Assembly: GCA_021811235.1 (NCBI GenBank)
Contig: JAJZPG010000001.1
Location: forward strand, 62,001 to 126,000
Length of the DNA stretch: 64,000 bases
Source: Pseudomonadota bacterium
GTDB taxonomy: Bacteria > Pseudomonadota > Gammaproteobacteria > Burkholderiales > Thiobacillaceae
Direction of reading: 5' to 3'
This document shows, in pieces, positions 8,156 to 16,111 of this stretch. The position numbers and the translations under genes are program-made. The notes under the pieces are model-generated. The model ran no database searches. It was not told where the DNA came from and worked only from the letters and a program-made list of their open reading frames with translations. The number at the start of each line of letters is the position of its first letter. The first letter of the stretch is position 1.

Positions 8156-11152
8156 TCACCCCAGGCAGTTGCGGACGAAGGGCACCCCGAACCCGATCAG
8201 CAGCGCGAGCACGACCACGCCCAGCAGCAGCCTGAGATGGCGGTGCAGCAGGACCACCAGGCCCACCGCGAGGATCCCGCCGGCGGTCGTGGTCACGTTG
8301 CCGTTCCATTTGGCACCGGCCAGCGGGATGGCCAGCAGCACCGCCGCGCTCGCCGCCATGAGCATGGCGTACAGGGCGACGGTCGTCCGCCCCCTTTTCA
8401 GCAGGGCACGCACCAGAATGTCCAGGACCAGCAGCGGCGTGCGCACCATCGCAAAGACGCCGCGTAGCGAGCCGATGCCCGAACCTTTTCCGGACAGCGC
8501 GCACACCGCCACCGCCGCCGACCGCGTGGCCATCACGGTGAAGCGGTCGGTGCCCGCCTCTTCCAGGACCTTCTCCTCGCCGACCTTGGCGCCCCGGAAC
8601 AACTGCACCAGCTGTTCCGCAGGCAGATCGGGCGCCTTGGCGAGCTTGGGCCTGCGCCACGACAGCATCCCCGCATCCGGGAACAGCGCGCCCCGGAACC
8701 GCTTGAAGAACTTGGGGCCGTTGCCATAGGGATCCGCACCGTCGAGTTCGTCGTCGCCCACCGCGTCCGCCAGCGCGGGCAACTCGCGCCGGAGGATGTC
8801 GAGATGCAGGCGCTCGCGCACCATCGCACCGCATTCGGGCAAATGCTCGGGGAGGCCTTCGGCGGTTTCCAGGAACGACAGTTCGCGGGTCATCGCGTCG
8901 AGCCGCGCGTCCCAGAAATTCTGCAGCAGCGCACGGTCGTCCTCCCGCGCCAATCCGCCGAACACGGCCTCGTGCAGAAATCCCAGCACCGCTTCGATGC
9001 CGGTCCCGCTTCCATCGTCCCCGCCGGGCTCGCGGCCATAGAGACGCACGAGACGGCCCGGCTCCAGCAGGATGCGAATGATCCGGTCGGCCCCGTCCAT
9101 GCGCCCGAACATCCAGTCGTTGATGCGCCACGAACGCTTGTAGAACGCACCGAAGTGCGCCACCTGCACGCCGGCCAGTTTTTGCTCCAGCCGGTCCGGC
9201 CCGCCGAATGCGGTCGGCACGTTGGCGCTGAATTGAACCAGTTCCAGATACTGGTCGCGGGTCGTTTCGCCGCCGAAGGCGTAATGCACCACCTCCAGCG
9301 TCAGCAGGCGCTGCCACACCGGTTCGCCGGCGGCCGGTTGCAGGAAGTTCAGCAGGGTATTGAGGTCGGAAAATTTTTCGGCGCCGCGCAGCGGGATGCC
9401 CAGGGCGAGTACGGTGCGCAACAGGGGAATGCTGGCCAGGAAGAGCTCGCCGATTTTCCCGGCGATCTCGGCGAACGCCCGCGGCGGCCGCAGCCCGGCG
9501 GCGTCATCGACCTCCTTGTCGAACAGCCGCACCCATTCACGCATCTCGGCATGCAGAAGCGCCTTGATCGGAATTTCACTGCCTCCGTGTTCCTGGCCGG
9601 CCAGAATGGGAGCCAGGATCTTTCCGCGCGTCTCCCAATGCCCCTTGTCGAGGTGACGTAGGCGTGCGAGCTCGGCAACCAGGTCGAAGGCCTGGCGCCG
9701 CGCGTCCATCAAGGCCTGCCAGTGGATATCGGTAGACTCACTGCGCCGGGCCGGCACCAGCGCCACCCCCCGGCGCAACAGATCGAGCAGCACGGACATG
9801 AGGTTTTCCAGCGTCAGGAGTCCCCAGCGCCATTCCGTCCCGTCGCGGGCGTCGGCGAACTCCCGCGGCAACCAAGGCAGGTCCTCCAGCTGCGACACCG
9901 CTTCCGCGATCCGCTCGCGCGCCCTGCGCCCCAGCGCGACGCCATGATTCGTGGCGTCGCGATAACGCGCCGCTCCTTCCACCATCGCGGCCGCGATGTA
10001 GTCTGCGGCGCCCTGCACCCGGCGCAGGCGGTAGCTCGGGAAGACCGACTCGGCCACCTTCTGCGCCGTCTCGTGGTCGAGCGAGCGGGCGACCAGGAGA
10101 CGGGTATCGCGCTGCCGCGAGACGTTCTGGTTGTGCTTGGCGATGGCGCGCAATTGGTCGGACACCGACTCGACCCGGGGAATGCTCACCAGCGACGCCA
10201 GGGCCGTGCTGACCAGCGCCGGAGTCTTGTCCGGGTCCTGCGACGGCGCGTCGGAAATATGGCCGGGGTCGGGCACCACGTAGGCCAGCACCCGCCGCAC
10301 CTCGCCCTCGGCGCGCTGCCGGAACACCGCATCGACGGCCGATTCCAGAGGGTTGTTGTCCAGCACGCCGCCGTCCACCACGAAGCGGCCCTGCTCCCAT
10401 GTCTTGTTGAAGTCGGTGTGCCCGATCAGGCAGGGCACCTTCTCGCCGCCCGGCTTCACCGTCTCGTCGACAGCCGGCAGGTAGAAAGGCTCGAACGCCG
10501 CGGGAAACGAAGCGGTGGCGCGCGCCGCCGCGCCCAGCTTGGATACGATGTCAGACGTCGCGAAGGGATCCTGCGGCAGGTCGGGGCCGCGGTTGAACTG
10601 GATCAGCCCGCGGTGGGTGACGTCCTTGATCACCGTGCCGACGTCGTCCGGAAAATCCCGGATTTCGCCGCACAGGATGGTCGTGGTCAGCGTCAGTTCG
10701 ATCGGCACGTCCGCCGGCGGCCGCAATCCCCCACCCGTCTGGTCGCGAATCTTGCCGAAGCCTTCCACCATGGCCTTGTAGAAATAGCCGCCATCCAGCA
10801 GCGAAGGCGGGTCCGTCTCGGTCGGCCGCCGCATCAGGGTGAGAAGGTCGCCCTTCTCCAGCCAGATGTCGCGCAGCGGATCGAGCGGCTTGCCCTGGCT
10901 CAGCGCCAACGCCAGCAGCGCGCCGTTGATGCCGCCCGCACTGGTCCCGCTGATGATGTCGACCCGCGGACTCAGCCACAGCCCCTTGCACAGCCGCCCG
11001 TAGACCGATTCGCCGCGCACCAGCCGGTTGATCTCCTGGGTGACCCCGCCGATCCAGATCGCCAGGCTCACGCCGCCGTTCATCACCAGCGCGATGCGCA
11101 ATTCCTGCTCGTGGAAAGCATTCGCATTGCCCTGGGCTTGGGTCTGATCCAT
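8156..11152 (-). CDS. Patatin-like phospholipase with C-terminal membrane helices
   Basis: This is 998 residues from the ATG at 11152, which has CAGGAGG five bases upstream; 39 further in-frame codons before it have no support. The patatin domain occupies roughly residues 18-280. It has an oxyanion-hole segment NGGVSLAIWIGGV (25-37), the nucleophile elbow GTSAGG with Ser71, and the catalytic DGG with Asp260. All catalytic residues are present, so it should hydrolyse lipid acyl esters. A long helical middle region resembles the patatin-related family with DUF3376 (from memory). The last 110 or so residues hold three to four membrane helices. It heads the patatin / membrane protein / exported protein run. 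No nucleotide cyclase lies nearby, which argues against a CBASS effector. Confidence 0.85.
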   Translation of the reverse strand: MDQTQAQGNANAFHEQELRIALVMNGGVSLAIWIGGVTQEINRLVRGESVYGRLCKGLWLSPRVDIISGTSAGGINGALLALALSQGKPLDPLRDIWLEKGDLLTLMRRPTETDPPSLLDGGYFYKAMVEGFGKIRDQTGGGLRPPADVPIELTLTTTILCGEIRDFPDDVGTVIKDVTHRGLIQFNRGPDLPQDPFATSDIVSKLGAAARATASFPAAFEPFYLPAVDETVKPGGEKVPCLIGHTDFNKTWEQGRFVVDGGVLDNNPLESAVDAVFRQRAEGEVRRVLAYVVPDPGHISDAPSQDPDKTPALVSTALASLVSIPRVESVSDQLRAIAKHNQNVSRQRDTRLLVARSLDHETAQKVAESVFPSYRLRRVQGAADYIAAAMVEGAARYRDATNHGVALGRRARERIAEAVSQLEDLPWLPREFADARDGTEWRWGLLTLENLMSVLLDLLRRGVALVPARRSESTDIHWQALMDARRQAFDLVAELARLRHLDKGHWETRGKILAPILAGQEHGGSEIPIKALLHAEMREWVRLFDKEVDDAAGLRPPRAFAEIAGKIGELFLASIPLLRTVLALGIPLRGAEKFSDLNTLLNFLQPAAGEPVWQRLLTLEVVHYAFGGETTRDQYLELVQFSANVPTAFGGPDRLEQKLAGVQVAHFGAFYKRSWRINDWMFGRMDGADRIIRILLEPGRLVRLYGREPGGDDGSGTGIEAVLGFLHEAVFGGLAREDDRALLQNFWDARLDAMTRELSFLETAEGLPEHLPECGAMVRERLHLDILRRELPALADAVGDDELDGADPYGNGPKFFKRFRGALFPDAGMLSWRRPKLAKAPDLPAEQLVQLFRGAKVGEEKVLEEAGTDRFTVMATRSAAVAVCALSGKGSGIGSLRGVFAMVRTPLLVLDILVRALLKRGRTTVALYAMLMAASAAVLLAIPLAGAKWNGNVTTTAGGILAVGLVVLLHRHLRLLLGVVVLALLIGFGVPFVRNCLG

Positions 11153-11196
11153 CTCGGCCTCCTGATTGCGGTTGGGTGTGTCGTCCTCGGCGCGCC

Positions 11197-12366
11197 TTAT
11201 CCCAGCAGGCGGATCAGCGCATTGCGGTAAGTCAGAAAGGTCGGCTCCAGGGTCGCGAGCAGCACGCACTCGTCGGGCGCATGGATGTTGCGGTAGGTCA
11301 CGCCCAGGCCCGCGGTGGCGGGGATGCCCAGGGTGGCCAGGAAGTTGGCGATGCTCGACGGCCCCACGACCGCCGTCGGCACCGCGTGGCCGAAGGCCTC
11401 GGCGGCCGCATCGGAAAGCGCCTGCACCATCGGCATGTGTGGGTCAAGCCGGTAGGCCGGCCAGCCCGGCAGCCATTCGACAGCGGTGGCGGGTGCCGCG
11501 CCGTCGGCGTCCAGCCGCGCCAGCGCGGCCTCCACGTGTCGGCGCGCCGCCGCGTCGTCGAACGCCGGGGTGAGACGGATGTCGAGTTCCAGCGTGCAGG
11601 CATCGGGCACCAGCGAGAAACTGCCGCCGCCGTAGATGGCGGTCGGCGTGAGCTGGGGAGGCAGGGGAAACGTCTCGTCCGGCGCTGGCAACGGCAGCGC
11701 CGCCAGCTGCTCCAGCAGCAGGCGCGCCCGCTCGATGGCATTGACGCCGCGCTTGCCGGACGAACCCGAATGCGCGCCCATGCCGCGGACGGCGAGACGC
11801 GCCCGCAGGAATCCGCGCGCGCCCGTCACCAGCCGGTCGTTGCCCGGATAGCCGATCATTACGCCCGCCGGCGGCTCGCTGCCGCGGATCGCCATGAAGC
11901 GCCGAATGCCGGCGAAGCTGCCGGTGTGTTCCTCCGCGTCGAACACGAAGCCCAGCCTGCCGGCGCGTTGCGGCATGCCGGGCAGGAGGTCGGCCAGGAC
12001 ATGGCAGAATACCGCGATGCCGGCCTTGCTGTCCGCGCAGCCCCGCCCGGTCATCCAGCCGTCCTCGACCGTGGGGCGGTCGGGCGGATGGCGCCAGGCA
12101 TTCAGGTCGCCGAAGGGTGCGGTGTCCGCCGTGGCGTCCAGCAGGTAGGTGGGGCCCGGGCGGCCGCCTTCGATTTCGCCCCACAGCCCCAGCGGCGCCC
12201 CCGCCTCGTCGCGCAGCCACGCATGGGCAATGCCGTGAGCAGTGAGCCAGACCGATATGGCCTGCAGCACCGGCTCGGGGGAATCCTCCCCCGCGCGGCT
12301 GGGGCAGGCGACCAGCGTCCCCAGCAGATCGATCATGGAATCCAGCTGACCCGCCATCACCGGCAT
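11197..12366 (-). CDS. M20-family metallopeptidase, ArgE/DapE-like
   Basis: This is 389 residues from the ATG at 12366, preceded by GGGAGAAGGG. A GTG seven codons earlier is an alternative. The di-zinc hydrolase pattern is visible: an aspartate in YLLDATADTAPFG (a serine, tyrosine or histidine normally precedes it), MTGRGCADSKAG, then FDAEEHTGS with the catalytic Glu pair. The dimerisation domain follows (ARGFLRARLAVRGMGAHSG), and the C-terminal metal ligand lies near NIHAPDE. Substrates in this family are N-acyl amino acids or small peptides; which one is not clear. The 44-base gap to the patatin gene could allow cotranscription. Confidence 0.85.
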   Translation of the reverse strand: MPVMAGQLDSMIDLLGTLVACPSRAGEDSPEPVLQAISVWLTAHGIAHAWLRDEAGAPLGLWGEIEGGRPGPTYLLDATADTAPFGDLNAWRHPPDRPTVEDGWMTGRGCADSKAGIAVFCHVLADLLPGMPQRAGRLGFVFDAEEHTGSFAGIRRFMAIRGSEPPAGVMIGYPGNDRLVTGARGFLRARLAVRGMGAHSGSSGKRGVNAIERARLLLEQLAALPLPAPDETFPLPPQLTPTAIYGGGSFSLVPDACTLELDIRLTPAFDDAAARRHVEAALARLDADGAAPATAVEWLPGWPAYRLDPHMPMVQALSDAAAEAFGHAVPTAVVGPSSIANFLATLGIPATAGLGVTYRNIHAPDECVLLATLEPTFLTYRNALIRLLG

Positions 12367-12413
12367 CGAGTGTCCCTTCTCCCTCACGTGGGTCTGGCGC
12401 CGCGCTCAGCCCG

Positions 12414-13262
12414 TCATTCCGGCCGCGTGCCCGTGCAATCGGGGTAACGCGTGCAGCCCCAGAACGTCTTGCCCGCATTCGGCCCGCGCTTGGCCTGGCG
12501 CTTCACCATGCGGCTTTGGCATTCCGGGCAGAACGGCGCGCCCGTCGTCATCACGCTGAGCGGATCCCGCAACGGGTCCCGGAAAATCCTGCCGGGCACG
12601 TTCACCCCGCGGATCAGCGCATGCAGCGCCTTGCCATCCATCAGCTCGATGTTCCTGCCCTTGGCAAACGCCCTGGCCTCCTCCGTGAACACGCCGGACG
12701 TCACCACGAACCCGCCGGTAGCCCCCCGTGCCGCCATCACCCCATAGAGTTCGCGCACCGTGTTCACGCCCACCTTGAGCGCCCGCCACTGCTTGCATTG
12801 CACCAGGAAACGCTCGCTTTTCCGGGTGAGCACCAGATCGACCCCGCCGTCGGCGCCGCCGCCCCCCGTCTCGGCCACCGCGTAGCCCTTGCGGCGGAAA
12901 GCTTCGCCCACCAGGGTCTCGAATTGCTGCCAGCTCATCGCGTTGAGCGCGCCCCGATCGGGGCTGCCCGCCACCTGTCCGTGCAATGAGCGGCGCCTGT
13001 GGCGTCCCCAGGCCGACATCGCCGCCCCCACCAGGAAAGCGAAGGGCACCAGATACTGCCCCACCTCGGCCAGCGTCTTGATCATCGTCTGACCGGCGAA
13101 TTCGCCCAGTTTTCCGGGCCGGGCGACCGCCGCCACCTCGTGGATCGCCACGCCGTGCAGCAGAAAATACGCCGCCAGCGCGAACACCACGCCCACCCAC
13201 CAGGGGAGCGTGCTGATGAGTTCGATCCAATCCTCGAAGAAGCTTTGCTTGCGTCGGGCCAT
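12414..13262 (-). CDS. Mrr-type restriction endonuclease with membrane anchor and zinc finger
   Basis: This is 282 residues. Two N-terminal membrane helices (about 17-37 and 66-85) tether the protein. The middle is a PD-(D/E)xK nuclease of the Mrr_cat type: ADGGVDLVL supplies the Asp and FLVQCKQW the QxK pair. The end is a topoisomerase-type zinc finger with CPEC and a closing CTRYPDC. Such proteins act on modified or foreign DNA as type IV restriction enzymes, although membrane-bound versions may have other jobs. It is four bases from an hsdR remnant and belongs to the decayed defence island. Confidence 0.85.
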   Translation of the reverse strand: MARRKQSFFEDWIELISTLPWWVGVVFALAAYFLLHGVAIHEVAAVARPGKLGEFAGQTMIKTLAEVGQYLVPFAFLVGAAMSAWGRHRRRSLHGQVAGSPDRGALNAMSWQQFETLVGEAFRRKGYAVAETGGGGADGGVDLVLTRKSERFLVQCKQWRALKVGVNTVRELYGVMAARGATGGFVVTSGVFTEEARAFAKGRNIELMDGKALHALIRGVNVPGRIFRDPLRDPLSVMTTGAPFCPECQSRMVKRQAKRGPNAGKTFWGCTRYPDCTGTRPE

Positions 13263-13265
13263 GAT

Positions 13266-13571
13266 TTATCTCACATCCGCAAGAATCTCTCGAAACTGCT
13301 CCAGGAACGTGTTCTGCGACTTGGGGAAGATCAGGCCGAGCGGGCCCTTCTGCTTGCCCAGTTTCTCCAGCGTGTGGCGATAGTGGTCGAACAGCGCGTC
13401 GCCGTCCTTCTTCATCAGGCTCAAGCTCTCGTTCAATTGCTCAATAAGCGCGTTCAGTTCATTGCCGAAGAGCTGATACACCTTGCCCAATCTGCCTTCC
13501 TCGGCGAAAGGCGCGTATTCGAAGTCGGCCGGCTCGATGCCGAGGTGGGCGGCGATGTGGTCGCGGATCAT
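13266..13571 (-). pseudogene. hsdR C-terminal remnant, copy 1
   Basis: The frame from MIRDHIAAHLGIEPADFEY through FAEEGRLGKVYQLFG matches the extreme C-terminus of type I restriction HsdR subunits, where the helicase and nuclease domains should come before it. None of those domains is present. About 50 extra residues (from MKKDGDALFDHYRH on) follow the normal HsdR end and are not recognised. It may still be translated as a 101-residue protein from the ATG. It lies 17 bases after hepT. Confidence 0.65.
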
Positions 13572-13587
13572 TGCGCCTGGGCACGGC

Positions 13588-13935
13588 TCATGGCCGGCCG
13601 AGCAAGCTGACGAGGGCGTCGCGAAGCGGGCCCAGGCTGGTTTCGATGACGCCCCAGACCAAGCGGTTGTCGACCGTGGCGTAGCCATGGATCAGGACGT
13701 TGCGGAAAGCGACGATGCGGGGCAAGTCGGCGATCTGGCCGGCAAGCTGGGGATCGACTCGGGCGAGATGGTTGAGGGCTTCGCCGATCACTTCGAACTG
13801 GCGTTCGACCGCGGATCGCAGGAACTCATCTGCTTCGTAGTCGGCGAACCCCTTGCCGGCGGTGAAGCGCGCAATGCGCTCGGCGGCCTGCTGCGCGTCC
13901 CAAAGCAGCTTGCTGGCGTCAGCGTGCATAGACAT
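13588..13935 (-). CDS. hepT: HepT-like HEPN toxin (DUF86)
   Basis: This is 115 residues, all helical. It carries the HEPN ribonuclease signature R-x4-H followed by Y: FRNVLIHGYATVD. The ATG lies inside the end of mntA (17-base overlap; a second ATG two codons on is possible), the standard order of the MNT-HEPN module. HepT is an RNase toxin that the partner nucleotidyltransferase silences by AMPylating the tyrosine next to the HEPN motif. All active residues are intact, so the toxin is likely functional. Confidence 0.88.
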   Translation of the reverse strand: MSMHADASKLLWDAQQAAERIARFTAGKGFADYEADEFLRSAVERQFEVIGEALNHLARVDPQLAGQIADLPRIVAFRNVLIHGYATVDNRLVWGVIETSLGPLRDALVSLLGRP

Positions 13936-14227
13936 TGCGGCTTTCGCTGGCGATGCGCTCACGAAAGTAGGGGTTGGCGAGGCTGCTGCCGGTGACGAGA
14001 TCGACGGGTCGCCCGAACAGCTTTTCCAGCCCTTCCTTGAGGGTGAAATAGGCTTGGGCATAGCGGGCAGGTGGCACGTCGTCGAACTCGACCAGGAAAT
14101 CGAGGTCGCTGCGGGCCGGGTCGAAATCGCCGCGGATGGCCGAGCCGAAGACATCCAGCCGCCGGGCGCCGGAATGCCGACACAGTTGGGCGACTTCTTC
14201 GCGGTGCAGGTCGATGGGATTCGTCAT
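13919..14227 (-). CDS. mntA: MntA-like minimal nucleotidyltransferase antitoxin
   Basis: This is 102 residues. The nucleotidyltransferase core is clear: FGSAIRGDFDPARSDLDFLV gives the GS motif and the two metal-binding aspartates (DxD). A GGAGG site precedes the ATG. It overlaps hepT and is expected to AMPylate the toxin. The pair is bracketed by two unrelated-length hsdR tail remnants, which suggests the module entered a type I restriction locus. Confidence 0.88.
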   Translation of the reverse strand: MTNPIDLHREEVAQLCRHSGARRLDVFGSAIRGDFDPARSDLDFLVEFDDVPPARYAQAYFTLKEGLEKLFGRPVDLVTGSSLANPYFRERIASESRNVYAR

Positions 14228-14244
14228 GGTTCCTCCGGTAGCGA

Positions 14245-14633
14245 TTATGCCGCGAGGGCATCGTTCAACGAAGCCCGCAACGCCGTGAGCTTGTCGCCGA
14301 AGAGCTGGTGGACCTCGCCAAGGCCACCATGCTGGGCGAAGGGGGCGTACTCGAAATCATCGGGTTCGATGCCGAGGTGGGCGGCGATGTGTCGCGGATC
14401 ATTTCCAGCCATTTCATTTGTTCGGAGGAAACCCTCCCCTCTCCCGCGGCCCTCCCCCGGGAGGGAGGGGGTGAATTCAGCCACGTCTTGAAGTTGGCGT
14501 AGCCCCGTTCAGGGAACGGCACGCGTTCGTTGTCCTGCTGGATGACGCCTTCCTTCTTGGCCTCGATCCCCCCTGCCGTCTCCAGCAGCCGATCGATATT
14601 CCCCCTCGCTTGTTGTTCCGGCTGTGGAGTCAA
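14245..14633 (-). pseudogene. hsdR remnant with fused N- and C-termini and a frameshift, copy 2
   Basis: In one frame the sequence begins PEQQARGNIDRLLETAGG (HsdR N-terminus), passes at once to IEAKKEG, then to NERVPFPERGYANFKTWL (near the HsdR C-terminus). It continues through SSEQMKWLEMIRD, after which the frame is lost. It resumes one frame over as RHIAAHLGIEPDDFEYAPF and QHGGLGEVHQLFG. Compared with copy 1, one G is missing in GATGTG(G)TCGCGG near 14390. So most of the gene is deleted, a GC-rich repeat has entered it, and one base is lost. It is a dead type I restriction gene. Confidence 0.75.
14431..14473. repeat. GC-rich palindromic repeat inside the hsdR remnant
   Basis: CCTCCCCTCTCCCGCGGCCC is followed by a CTCCCCCGGGAGGGAGGGGG arm, forming a strong hairpin. 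The same class of repeat (CCCTC..GAGGG) lies before murI at 53161-53200. It interrupts the hsdR pseudogene between TWL and SSEQ. Confidence 0.55.
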
Positions 14634-14728
14634 GACGTCCCCCTGATCGTTATCTGCCGAATCTTCGCATACGCAGCGTGTTTTTTATGTGTCGCTTCAA
14701 ACGACACGTTCGATCCCGGCCCCCGCCC

Positions 14729-15409
14729 TCACAACACCTGATTCACCTCGAACACCGCATCGATCGCCCGCCCGTTCCAGTGGTATTCCAGGTAGGCGGC
14801 GTGCAGGCAGTTCCGCACGATCCCGGTGCGCAGGGCGGCCAGGCATTCGCCCCCGGCATGCCGCACCGAGGGATAGAGGATGCCTTGCGCGCCGGCGGCC
14901 CTGAGCGTGCGCCCGACGCCCTGGGCATAGCCGTAGTCGTCGGGGTCGACGATGCGGGGCTCGGCGCGGCTGGCTGCGCGCAGGTCGACCGCCTGACCCT
15001 TGGCGTCCACGGTGTAGAGCCGCATCTGCAGCCGCATGGGCGGCTCGCGGGTGGCTTCCATGAAGAGGGCCGAGTGATGGCGGGTTTCGGCGATGGCGGT
15101 GTCGCGCGTGCGGGCGCAGTAGAAGACGCCGTAGCTGCCGTCGCTGAAGCGGCTGCCCTGCGGGTTGAGATGGGTGAAGGCGGCCATGATGCAGGTGCTG
15201 CCGGGGCCGAACAGGCGCTCCTCCGCAGGGACGAGGCTGATGTCGCCGACTTCGTCGCGGATGCGGTCGTTGGTCATCGCCTCCAGTGCGTAGAGGGCGT
15301 CGAAATCCTCGGGGCGGGCGACGCGCTCGAACAGGCCGATCGCGGGGAAGCGGCTGGGGATGACCCGCCAGGCCGGGCTCCACTTCAGGCGCGCGGTCGG
15401 ATAGGTCAT
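14729..15409 (-). CDS. RES-domain toxin
   Basis: This is 226 residues with a RES fold (named for conserved Arg, Glu and Ser). The segment YGVFYCARTRDTAIAETRHH is the hallmark glutamate-bearing region, and later blocks (GVGRTLRAAGAQGILYPSVR) also fit. RES toxins break down NAD+ in the cytosol. The gene lies downstream of an Xre/ParS-type antitoxin on the same strand, the normal order for this toxin-antitoxin class, with 84 bases between them. A dispersed repeat occupies that gap. An 8-bp stem-loop (14687-14709) follows the gene without a T-run. Confidence 0.85.
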   Translation of the reverse strand: MTYPTARLKWSPAWRVIPSRFPAIGLFERVARPEDFDALYALEAMTNDRIRDEVGDISLVPAEERLFGPGSTCIMAAFTHLNPQGSRFSDGSYGVFYCARTRDTAIAETRHHSALFMEATREPPMRLQMRLYTVDAKGQAVDLRAASRAEPRIVDPDDYGYAQGVGRTLRAAGAQGILYPSVRHAGGECLAALRTGIVRNCLHAAYLEYHWNGRAIDAVFEVNQVL

Positions 15410-15416
15410 CGTTGAA

Positions 15417-15474
15417 CTAGTCCTTCGACAGGCCTGTCCAGAGCGAAGACGAAGGGCTCAGGCCGAACGGCACG
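15417..15474. repeat. Dispersed intergenic repeat, copy 2, between antitoxin and toxin
   Basis: The segment contains the perfect 12-base palindrome GACAGGCCTGTC and, 17 bases later, GAAGGGCTCAGGCCGAACGGC, which is shared in reverse complement with 5806-5830. It separates the RES toxin from its antitoxin and may change their relative expression. Confidence 0.5.
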
Positions 15475-15493
15475 CTGTTCAGTGTCTCCATAC

Positions 15494-15910
15494 TCAAGCC
15501 CAGCCGCCCCGCCGGGCATCCAGGTACTGGCGCACCGCGACCAGGTCGGCGACGTTGCCGCCGAGCATGCGGTCGAGTGCGCTCTGGCCGCCGAAGAGCG
15601 GCGCGCTGTTGGGCTTCTTCACCCAGGCGTCGGCCGCGGAGGCGGCGGGCAACAGGATCTGCAGCGCCTTGTAGATGCCCAGGAGATAGGACAGGCGTTC
15701 GAGGGTGTCGCGCTTGAGGTCGGCGGTATCGGGGGCGGATTTCCACTTGAAGAAGGTGGAGCGGCCGGGCGTGCCCAGCAGCACCATCTGCTCGTCGGTG
15801 CTGAGCCCCCAGTCGCGCGCGATGTTGAAGAAGGCGCGCAGGCCGGCGGCGGACAGGTCGCGGCTGCTCGGTTTGCCTTGCGCCCTGATGGCGCGTGCCG
15901 TGTTTTGCAT
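15494..15910 (-). CDS. Xre/MbcA/ParS-type antitoxin
   Basis: This is 138 residues. A helix-turn-helix-like N-terminal half (RAFFNIARDWGLSTDEQMVL, LGTPGRSTFFKWKS) is followed by the antitoxin MbcA/ParS toxin-binding half ending APLFGGQSALDRML and a final basic tail. GGAGG precedes the ATG. It neutralises the RES toxin and should repress its own operon; a long palindrome lies 34 bases upstream of its start. Confidence 0.85.
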   Translation of the reverse strand: MQNTARAIRAQGKPSSRDLSAAGLRAFFNIARDWGLSTDEQMVLLGTPGRSTFFKWKSAPDTADLKRDTLERLSYLLGIYKALQILLPAASAADAWVKKPNSAPLFGGQSALDRMLGGNVADLVAVRQYLDARRGGWA

Positions 15911-15943
15911 CTCACCTCCGCCAGTATCGATTTAAACCAGTAA

Positions 15944-15975
15944 TGCAAAGTTAGTCCATTTATGGACTCATTGCA
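15944..15975. promoter_or_regulatory. Probable operator of the Xre-RES operon
   Basis: The core AGTCCAT-TT-ATGGACT is a 7-bp inverted repeat with a two-base centre, flanked by TGCAA and TTGCA as an outer pair. It lies between the divergent antitoxin and dsrA genes, so repressor binding could affect both. Confidence 0.6.
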
Positions 15976-16031
15976 ATGCCGCGCCGCACTGTCGCCCCGG
16001 CAGGCAGCTTCGCCTCGAATCGGCCGGGACC

Positions 16032-16045
16032 TACCCAGATGGGTA
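16032..16045. promoter_or_regulatory. Inverted repeat upstream of dsrA
   Basis: TACCCA-GA-TGGGTA is a perfect 6-bp inverted repeat 67 bases before the dsrA start. The heptamer ATGGGTA equals the reverse of a NarL-type TACCCAT box, though spacing is not the usual 7-2-7. It is a candidate activator or repressor site; the binding protein is unknown. Confidence 0.45.
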
Positions 16046-16111
16046 ATCCCGATGAAAACACTCAGGTATTGTCTAGACTGGAATCGTCTTCGTTTTCGAC
16101 GGGAGACATCC

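Noticed and set aside
8156-11152. A CBASS-type defence system around the patatin
   Set aside because: No cyclic-nucleotide synthase or ubiquitin-like partner is near; the partners are envelope proteins.
9722-11230. A plus-strand open frame of 502 codons opposite the patatin gene
   Set aside because: It reads as an Arg/His-rich shadow; the minus strand holds the patatin motifs.
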